Positions 58,173-64,000 of a DNA stretch of 64,000 nucleotides are shown in pieces. Location: the NCBI RefSeq assembly GCF_001908725.1, contig NZ_CP018725.1:3782001-3846000 (forward strand), written 5' to 3'. Position numbers and translations under genes: made by a program. Source of the stretch: Xanthomonas vesicatoria ATCC 35937. GTDB lineage: Bacteria; Pseudomonadota; Gammaproteobacteria; Xanthomonadales; Xanthomonadaceae. A model generated the notes under the pieces. It was not told where the DNA came from. It made no database searches and worked only from the letters and a program-made list of their open reading frames with translations. Each line of letters starts with the position of its first letter. The stretch's first letter is position 1.

Positions 58173-59369
58173 ATGATCATCCATTCGCTGCTCGACACCG
58201 ACCTGTACAAGTTCACCATGATGCAGGCGGTGCTGCATCAGCATCCGGCCGCGCAGGTCGATTACCGCTTCAAGTGCCGCACGCCGGGCGTGGATCTGGC
58301 GCAGTTCATCGATGAGATCTCGCGCGAGATCGATGCCTTGTGCCGGCTGCGCCTGCGCGAGGACGAGGTGGACTACCTGCGCAGCCTGCGTTTCATCAAG
58401 CCGGACTTCGCCGACTTTCTGGCGCTGTTCCATCTGGACCGCAAGTACCTCCAGCTGTCGGCGTCCACCACGCACCCGGGTGAGATCGAGCTGACCATTC
58501 GCGGCCCGTGGCTGCACACCATTCTGTTCGAAGTACCGCTGCTGGCGATCATCAACGAGGTGTGGTTCCGCAACACCTCCGAGCCCGATTTCGAAGAGGG
58601 CCGCAGCCGTCTGCGCGCCAAGGTGAGCAGCCTGCGCAATATGCCGGCCGGCTGCAAGATCGCCGACTACGGCACCCGTCGCCGCTATTCGCGGCACTGG
58701 CATGGCGAGCTGCTGCCACTGTTGCGCGACGGCCTGGGCGAGCAATTCGTAGGCACCAGCAACGTGTATTTCGCCAAGCACTTCGGGCTGACCCCGCTGG
58801 GCACGATGGCGCACGAATACCTGCAGGCGTTCCAGGCGCTGGGGCCGCGGTTGCGCGACAGCCAGGTGGCCGCACTGGAATCGTGGGCACGCGAATACCG
58901 TGGCGATCTGGGCATTGCGCTGTCGGACATCGTGGGGCTGGACGCGTTTCTGCGCGACTTCGATCTCTATTTCTGCAAGCTGTTCGACGGCATGCGCCAT
59001 GACTCCGGCGACCCGTTCGAATGGGGCGAGCGGGTGATCGCGCATCTGGAAGCCCACCGCATCGATCCCAAGACCAAGGTGCTGGTCTTCAGCGATGGCC
59101 TCAACATCGACAAGGTCATGCGTCTGTACGCGCACTTCCACACCCGCTGCCGGTTGGCCTTCGGCGTGGGCACCAGCCTCACCAACGACCTGGGGCCGAC
59201 GCCGCTGCAGATCGTCATCAAGATGGTCCGCTGCAATGGTCAGCCGGTGGCCAAGTTGAGCGATTCGCCGGGCAAGAGCATGTGCGAAGACGTGGGTTAT
59301 TTACGTTACCTGCGTGACGTGTTCGGTCTGCCGCCGATGCCCGAAATGCCTGACCAGCAACGGCCATGA
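58173..59369 (+). CDS. pncB: Nicotinate phosphoribosyltransferase
   Basis: First step of NAD salvage from nicotinate, using PRPP and ATP. The 398-residue protein opens [25 protein letters not shown], the conserved PncB start. It carries [13 protein letters not shown], the loop [14 protein letters not shown] (the segment holding the phosphorylated-His region), [23 protein letters not shown], and the phosphate-binding [11 protein letters not shown]. Length is normal for the gammaproteobacterial type. It stands alone between two polysaccharide clusters. The nearby PnuC-type permease is 10 kb away and not clearly related. Confidence 0.96.
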   Translation: MIIHSLLDTDLYKFTMMQAVLHQHPAAQVDYRFKCRTPGVDLAQFIDEISREIDALCRLRLREDEVDYLRSLRFIKPDFADFLALFHLDRKYLQLSASTTHPGEIELTIRGPWLHTILFEVPLLAIINEVWFRNTSEPDFEEGRSRLRAKVSSLRNMPAGCKIADYGTRRRYSRHWHGELLPLLRDGLGEQFVGTSNVYFAKHFGLTPLGTMAHEYLQAFQALGPRLRDSQVAALESWAREYRGDLGIALSDIVGLDAFLRDFDLYFCKLFDGMRHDSGDPFEWGERVIAHLEAHRIDPKTKVLVFSDGLNIDKVMRLYAHFHTRCRLAFGVGTSLTNDLGPTPLQIVIKMVRCNGQPVAKLSDSPGKSMCEDVGYLRYLRDVFGLPPMPEMPDQQRP

Positions 59370-59433
59370 GTGACGCAAGCGGGCATTAGCTGCCGAAACA
59401 CGCAGCGCGCTGTCGGGGAATGCCCGAAAAAGT

Positions 59434-59445
59434 GAGATGCATCTC
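59434..59445. promoter_or_regulatory. Perfect palindrome upstream of sigma-54 promoter
   Basis: GAGATGCATCTC is a 12-base perfect palindrome, about 30 bases before the -24 element. It is a candidate activator site, but sigma-54 enhancers usually lie farther away. No match to a named site is claimed. Confidence 0.35.
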
Positions 59446-59472
59446 TCAATCGCTAGTTGGCAAACGTTAACA

Positions 59473-59490
59473 TTGGCATCACGCTTGCAT
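59473..59490 (+). promoter_or_regulatory. Sigma-54 promoter of the cellulose operon
   Basis: TTGGCATCACGCTTGCAT has GG and GC exactly 10 bases apart and fits the consensus TGGCAC-N5-TTGCW with one mismatch (T for C in the -24 box). It lies 53 bases before the first cellulose gene. It implies RpoN with an enhancer-binding activator; FleQ is the usual candidate for such genes (inference). Confidence 0.72.
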
Positions 59491-59543
59491 CACTTTTGGT
59501 GCACCTGCTGTCTGTGACGTCTCTTTCTTGCGAAGCCCGTTGA

Positions 59544-59999
59544 ATGCCTGCACTTGAGCCCTTGTCGCTGTACCGCACCCGTAGCTGCTCCCGGCAGTGG
59601 CTGGGCTTTGTGCGGGCGATGGCCGAGGAGTTCGGCGCCGAGCTGCCCGAGCAGGATCTGGCCACCTTGATGGCACGGATCGGCCGCCGTTTTGCGCGCG
59701 AGCACCGGCTGGCGCCCTGCGCTGCGCTGGACGAGGTGCAGCAAGCCGCCAATGCGATCTGGGACAGTTGCGACTGGGGCCAATGCGCGATGGACGAACA
59801 CGCCGACCGCGTGCAGATCCGGCATGGAGGTGCGCCGTTGAGCGTGGCGTTGGACGGGGCCGCATGGAGCGACGGGTTTCTGCAAGGTGTCTACGAAGGA
59901 TGGTTCCAGCAATTGGGGATGCTGGCAGGCCTGGCGGTGCAGAGCGTGCCGGGCGAGACCGTCGATCTGCGCCTGTTTGTATTGGCGCGGACGGCATGA
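59544..59999 (+). CDS. bcsD: Cellulose synthase subunit D (BcsD-like)
   Basis: A protein of 151 residues matching the BcsD/CesD pattern: an N-terminal helix (RQWLGFVRAMAEEFGAEL), then RIGRRFAREHRLAPCAALDEVQQAANAIWDSCDWGQCAMDE, and ALDGAAWSDGFLQGVYEGWFQQLGM near the C-terminus. In Komagataeibacter BcsD forms a periplasmic octamer that helps align glucan chains. This protein has no obvious signal peptide, as in other BcsD proteins. It is the first gene after the sigma-54 promoter, 28 bases before bcsP. Confidence 0.8.
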   Translation: MPALEPLSLYRTRSCSRQWLGFVRAMAEEFGAELPEQDLATLMARIGRRFAREHRLAPCAALDEVQQAANAIWDSCDWGQCAMDEHADRVQIRHGGAPLSVALDGAAWSDGFLQGVYEGWFQQLGMLAGLAVQSVPGETVDLRLFVLARTA

Positions 60000-60027
60000 G
60001 CATGTGCGAGTGGGCAAGGGGAGTGTG

Positions 60028-60552
60028 ATGGCACCGAAGAACACCAAGAACGCGCCGGGACACGACGATGTCTCCAGCCTGTTTGCGCGTCTGGGCACGC
60101 AGGCAAGCGAGGGGTATCACGATTTCGCCTACACCCAGCTGCCGCCGCGCAAGCCGGACCTAACGCATGCCGAAGCCCAGGCAACGGCGCAAGCAGCGCC
60201 GCCTGCGCCGGAGGCTGCGCTCGCGCCGGTTCACGTGCCGGCATCTGCATCGGCAGCAACCTCGGCAACAGCGGGTTCAGTGGCAGCGTCCGCACTGGGT
60301 GAGCCACCCGCTGCTCAGCCGTCGCTGGCGATGCATCGAGCAGCGCCTGCCGACCAGGCAGCCAACGGATCGCTCGACGATGCGCTGGCGCCGCTGCGCA
60401 AGTTGCGTCGGGGCGACGAGCCGGGCGCACGCGAACAATCGTCGCAGCAGCGACCGGTGCAGACGCCGTTGGAACAGTTGTTCCAACGTTTGCTGCAGGC
60501 CGACGCGCGCAGCGCTGCGCAAAGCCCGCTCCAGCGCCTGCGCTCGCGTTGA
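60028..60552 (+). CDS. bcsP: Cellulose biosynthesis protein BcsP-like
   Basis: A 174-residue low-complexity protein. The N-terminus DDVSSLFARLGTQASEGYHDFAY is the BcsP signature (a DDI/V-x-x-LFxxFG segment followed by YxxI/F). An Ala/Pro-rich linker (about 45-115) and a C-terminal TPLEQLFQRLLQADARS segment follow; the latter resembles the short LFxRL helix at the end of BcsP proteins. BcsP normally pairs with the ParA-like BcsQ, but no bcsQ is visible between here and bcsB. Start ATG 60028 with GGGGAGTG upstream. It is 85 bases before bcsA. Confidence 0.65.
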   Translation: MAPKNTKNAPGHDDVSSLFARLGTQASEGYHDFAYTQLPPRKPDLTHAEAQATAQAAPPAPEAALAPVHVPASASAATSATAGSVAASALGEPPAAQPSLAMHRAAPADQAANGSLDDALAPLRKLRRGDEPGAREQSSQQRPVQTPLEQLFQRLLQADARSAAQSPLQRLRSR

Positions 60553-60637
60553 GACCTATCTGTCGTGAAGCCCGGCCAGCGCGTCATGCGTCTGCCCCCG
60601 GGTTGCCGCATGTCCGCCACGTTTCCAGGATTGCCCG

Positions 60638-62782
60638 ATGACCACTGCCAGCCTTCGTTCCGCCTCACCGTTGCCCACGCTGGCAACCTGGGCGCTGTGG
60701 TTGCTGGGCGCATTGCTGCTGGTGTTCGTGGTCGCCGTGCCGATGGATGTCACCCAGCAGCTGGTGTTCTCCGGCGTGCTGTTCGCCGTGGCGCTGGCGG
60801 TGCGCAACCGTGGCGGGCGCGTGGTCATCCTGATGATGATGGGCATGTCGCTGGCGGTGTCGTGCCGCTACATCTGGTGGCGCATGACCCAGACCATGGG
60901 CGTGGGCAGCGCGGTGGATTTCATTCTTGGCCTGGGCCTGCTCGGCGCCGAGCTGTATGCGTTCGTGATCCTGGTGCTGGGCTATTTCCAGGTGCTGTGG
61001 CCGCTCAACCGCAAACCGGTGCCGTTGCCCGCCGACCAGAGCCTGTGGCCGAGCGTGGACGTGTTCATCCCCACCTACAACGAGCCGCTGTCGGTGGTGC
61101 GCACCACCGTGCTGGCCGCCAGCGTGATCGATTGGCCGGCCGGCAAGATCACCATCCACCTGCTCGATGACGGCCGCCGCGACGCGTTCCGCGAGTTTTG
61201 CGCCGAGGTCGGCATCAACTACGTCACCCGCACCAACAATGCGCATGCCAAGGCCGGCAACATCAACGCGGCGTTGAAGAAGTGCAGCGGCGAATACGTG
61301 GCCATCTTCGATTGCGACCACATTCCGACGCGCTCGTTCCTGCAGGTGGCGATGGGCTGGTTTCTGCGTGACACCAAGCTGGCGTTGGTGCAGATGCCGC
61401 ACTACTTCTTTTCGCCGGATCCGTTCGAGCGCAACCTCGATACGCATGGCAAGGTGCCCAACGAAGGCGAGCTGTTCTACGGCCTGTTGCAGGATGGCAA
61501 CGACCAATGGAATGCCACGTTCTTCTGCGGTTCGTGCGCGGTGATCAAGCGCACTGCGCTGGAAGAGGTGGGCGGTGTGGCGGTGGAAACCGTGACCGAA
61601 GACGCGCACACCGCGCTCAAATTGCAGCGACGCGGTTATCGCACGGCGTATCTGGCGGTGCCGCAGGCGGCAGGCCTGGCCACCGAGAGCCTGTCCGGGC
61701 ACGTGGCGCAGCGCATCCGCTGGGCGCGCGGCATGGCGCAGATCGCGCGCATCGACAATCCACTGCTCGGCCGCGGGCTCAAGCTGTCGCAGCGGCTGTG
61801 CTATCTCAACGCGATGCTGCATTTTTTCTACGGGTTGCCGCGCATCATCTATCTCACGGCGCCGCTGGCGTATCTGTTTTTTGGCGCCCATGTGATCCAG
61901 GCGTCGGCATTGATGATCCTGGCTTATGCGCTGCCGCACATCCTGCAGGCCAATCTGACCAATCTGCGTGTGCAAAGCCGGTTCCGGCATCTGCTGTGGA
62001 ACGAGGTCTACGAGACCACGCTGGCCTGGTACATCTTCCGCCCGACGCTGGTGGCCTTGCTCAATCCCAAGCTCGGCAAATTCAACGTCACGCCCAAGGG
62101 CGGGCTGGTGGCGCGCAGTTATTTCGATGCGCAGATCGCCAAGCCGTATCTGTTCCTGCTGTTGCTCAACGTGGCGGGCGTGGTGGCCGGCGTGCTGCGG
62201 CTGGTCTATGTCGGTGGTAGCGGTGAGCAGCAGACGATCTGGTTCAATCTGGCCTGGACGCTCTACAACATGGTGCTGCTGGGCGCCACGATCGCCACCG
62301 CCAGCGAAACCCGCCAGGTGCGCAGCGCGCACCGTGTGCCGCTGGATGTTCCGGTCAATCTATATCTGCCCGACGGCGCTGCGCTGGCCTGCCGCTCGGT
62401 GAATTTTTCCACCGGCGGCATGGCGATCAAGCTCGCGCAGCCGCAGCCGATCGAACCCGGCTCTGCGGTGCAGATCGGGCTCAGTCATCGCGGTGTGGAG
62501 CAGACCTTGCCGGCCGTAGTGCGGCAGGACCGCGATGGTCAGGTCAGCATCCAGTTCACGCAGATGTCGATGGAACAGGAACGCTGGCTGGTGGCATCCA
62601 CCTTTGCGCGTGCGGACATCTGGTTGTCGCAGTGGGGCCAGCACGATCGCGATTCGTTCTGGCGCTCGATGGGGCAGGTACTGGCGGCCAGTGCGCGCGG
62701 ATTCGGGCGCCTGGGCCGGCATATGGTGGAAAGCACGCGCCAGGGGTTCCGCCCGGCGCGCGCGGTGGATCTGGAGTCGTGA
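60638..62782 (+). CDS. bcsA: Cellulose synthase catalytic subunit
   Basis: Inner-membrane processive glucosyltransferase making beta-1,4-glucan from UDP-glucose, 714 residues. N-terminal membrane spans (about 12-110) precede the GT2 domain: VDVFIPTYNEPLSVV, LLDDGRRDAFREF (about 177), FDCDHIPTRSF (DxD, about 225), TVTEDAHT (general base, about 320) and QRIRWARGMAQI (QxxRW, about 357). More membrane spans follow, then a PilZ domain (from about 560) with RSAHR and NFSTGGMAI, the cyclic-di-GMP-binding RxxxR and (D/N)xSxxG motifs. Cyclic-di-GMP activation is therefore expected. It is shorter than fused BcsAB forms; bcsB follows 5 bases after the stop. Confidence 0.95.
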   Translation: MTTASLRSASPLPTLATWALWLLGALLLVFVVAVPMDVTQQLVFSGVLFAVALAVRNRGGRVVILMMMGMSLAVSCRYIWWRMTQTMGVGSAVDFILGLGLLGAELYAFVILVLGYFQVLWPLNRKPVPLPADQSLWPSVDVFIPTYNEPLSVVRTTVLAASVIDWPAGKITIHLLDDGRRDAFREFCAEVGINYVTRTNNAHAKAGNINAALKKCSGEYVAIFDCDHIPTRSFLQVAMGWFLRDTKLALVQMPHYFFSPDPFERNLDTHGKVPNEGELFYGLLQDGNDQWNATFFCGSCAVIKRTALEEVGGVAVETVTEDAHTALKLQRRGYRTAYLAVPQAAGLATESLSGHVAQRIRWARGMAQIARIDNPLLGRGLKLSQRLCYLNAMLHFFYGLPRIIYLTAPLAYLFFGAHVIQASALMILAYALPHILQANLTNLRVQSRFRHLLWNEVYETTLAWYIFRPTLVALLNPKLGKFNVTPKGGLVARSYFDAQIAKPYLFLLLLNVAGVVAGVLRLVYVGGSGEQQTIWFNLAWTLYNMVLLGATIATASETRQVRSAHRVPLDVPVNLYLPDGAALACRSVNFSTGGMAIKLAQPQPIEPGSAVQIGLSHRGVEQTLPAVVRQDRDGQVSIQFTQMSMEQERWLVASTFARADIWLSQWGQHDRDSFWRSMGQVLAASARGFGRLGRHMVESTRQGFRPARAVDLES

Positions 62783-62787
62783 GCGCG

Positions 62788-64000
62788 ATGCGTGGTGTTT
62801 CCCTTTTCTCTGTCAAGAAGCGACTGATGCGAATGTCCCCGGCCGTGTTGACCTGCGCGCTCACGCTTCTGGCCGGTCTGGCGCAGGCGCAACAGTCCGC
62901 ACCGACCGCGCCTGCCGCGCAGGCCGGTGCCGATGCTCAAAGCGCCACCGCAACAGCAATGGCACCTGCCATGCCCGCACCGCTGCCCGCCGGCAGCACG
63001 CGTGCGGCCACGCTGCGCGATCTGGGCATCGATTACGAAATCACCTTGCGCGGCGTGCAGGGCAGTGCCGGCGTGCCCTTCAGCGTGCGCAGCGACGAAA
63101 TCGTCACCGCCGCCACGCTCAATCTGAAATACAGCTACTCGCCGTCGCTGCTGCCAGACCTGTCGCACCTCAAGGTCACCATCAACGGCGTCACAGTGGC
63201 CACCTTGCCCACCGACAAGGCCAACGCCGGCAAGTTGCTCTCGGCCGATCTGCCGGTCGACCCGCGGCTGATCACCGACTACAACCAGCTCAACCTGCAA
63301 CTCATCGGGCATTACACCCGCGAGTGCGAAGACCCCGACCACAGCAGCCTGTGGGCGAATGTGGACGCGGCCACCAGCCTGTCGCTGACCACCACCCCGC
63401 TGGCGCTGGCCAACAACCTGGCGCTGCTGCCGGTGCCGTTCTTCGATGTGCGCGATACCCGGCGTCTGGAGCTGCCGTTCTATTTCCCGCAGCAGCCGGA
63501 CATGGCGACGCTGCAGGCGGCCGGCACCGTGGCGTCGTGGTTCGGCACCCTGGCCGGCTATCGCGGCGCGGTGTTCCCGGCCTCGACCAGCAGCCTGCCG
63601 GCGACCGGTAACGCAGTGGTGTTCGCCACGCCCGACACCTTGCCGGCGCAGTTCGCCACGGCCGATAGTGGCGTAGCCGATATCCGTGGGCCGACGGTTG
63701 CGGTGATGGTCAACCCGACCGACCCCAACGGCAAGCTGCTGCTGGTGCTCGGCCGCCACACTGACGATCTGCAACGCGCCGCCACCGCACTGGCGTTGCG
63801 CGCGCCGCTGACCGGCGCGGTGGCACGGATAGGCGAGATGTCCGCGCCGACGCCGCGGCAGCCATACGACGCGCCCAAATGGATTTCCAGCGACCACCCG
63901 GTGCGCTTCGGCGACCTGGTCACCCAGGTCGGCGCGCTCAACGTCAGCGGCTATCACCCGGACCTGATCCGGGTCGGTCTGCAGCTGCCGCCGGACCTGT
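62788..64000 (+). CDS. bcsB: Cellulose synthase periplasmic subunit BcsB (3' end outside window)
   Basis: Periplasmic partner of BcsA that receives the nascent glucan. The first 404 codons are present and the frame is open to the window end. ATG 62788 gives MRGVSLFSVKKRLMRMSPAVLTCALTLLAGLAQAQQ, a long signal peptide; a GTG at 62779 overlapping the bcsA stop would add three residues. Next come TLRDLGIDYEITLRGVQGSAGVPFSVRSDEIVTAATLNLKYSYSPSLLPDLSHLKVTING and the conserved HYTRECEDPDHSSLWANVD, both typical of the first carbohydrate-binding domain of BcsB. DVRDTRRLELPFYFP begins the flavodoxin-like part. Confidence 0.93.
   Translation, partial: MRGVSLFSVKKRLMRMSPAVLTCALTLLAGLAQAQQSAPTAPAAQAGADAQSATATAMAPAMPAPLPAGSTRAATLRDLGIDYEITLRGVQGSAGVPFSVRSDEIVTAATLNLKYSYSPSLLPDLSHLKVTINGVTVATLPTDKANAGKLLSADLPVDPRLITDYNQLNLQLIGHYTRECEDPDHSSLWANVDAATSLSLTTTPLALANNLALLPVPFFDVRDTRRLELPFYFPQQPDMATLQAAGTVASWFGTLAGYRGAVFPASTSSLPATGNAVVFATPDTLPAQFATADSGVADIRGPTVAVMVNPTDPNGKLLLVLGRHTDDLQRAATALALRAPLTGAVARIGEMSAPTPRQPYDAPKWISSDHPVRFGDLVTQVGALNVSGYHPDLIRVGLQLPPDL

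Overview
The window is chromosomal DNA from a high-GC gammaproteobacterium, almost certainly a Xanthomonas. The evidence is a complete xps type II secretion cluster in the Xanthomonas order E-F-G-H-I-J-K-L-M-N-D, a very large YadA-type adhesin, TonB-dependent receptors of the Xanthomonas/Caulobacter type, a xag-like glycosyltransferase cluster and a cellulose synthase cluster. Species cannot be fixed from sequence reading alone.

Layout. 0-4.6 kb: the 3' part of an S41 peptidase gene and a TonB-dependent receptor with a LacI-type operator upstream. 4.8-18.2 kb: mostly housekeeping, with cca, valS-holC-(membrane protein)-pepA on the minus strand, lptF-lptG divergent from them, an RDD protein, xerD and dsbC. 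This block also holds families of long hairpin repeats and a decayed IS110/IS1111-type transposase end. 18.7-22.7 kb: purL, carrying two in-frame copies of a short palindromic repeat. 23.4-30.7 kb: a decayed adhesin remnant followed by an intact 2034-residue trimeric autotransporter. 31-32.8 kb: an S8 protease gene broken by one extra C just before the catalytic serine. 33-44 kb: the xps operon. 43.7-44.9 kb: an AT-rich patch covering the 3' end of xpsD and a frameshifted secreted-protein gene, followed by a glycosyltransferase-like gene without a clear start. 45.9-46.2 kb: a second cluster of the long hairpin repeats. 46.2-51.2 kb, minus strand: a probable uptake operon (kinase, TonB-dependent receptor, PnuC-type permease, GntR/HutC regulator) preceded by a DasR/NagR-like operator lying on a promoter. 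51.5-57.8 kb: a rhamnosyltransferase-like gene and a four-gene exopolysaccharide cluster (xagABC-like plus a GH113-like lipoprotein). 58.2 kb: pncB. 59.4-64 kb: cellulose cluster bcsD-bcsP-bcsA-bcsB (cut by the window end) behind a good sigma-54 promoter.

How it fits together. Xps exports degradative enzymes through the outer membrane, and the neighbouring S8 protease would be a natural substrate if intact. The adhesin and the two polysaccharide synthases are surface and biofilm functions. Both synthases appear to be under cyclic-di-GMP control by different domains, an MshEN-like N-terminus in the xagB-like enzyme and a PilZ domain in BcsA. The kinase/TonB receptor/PnuC/GntR operon is the least described unit here: its architecture is that of uptake across both membranes followed by trapping through phosphorylation, of an unidentified small nutrient.
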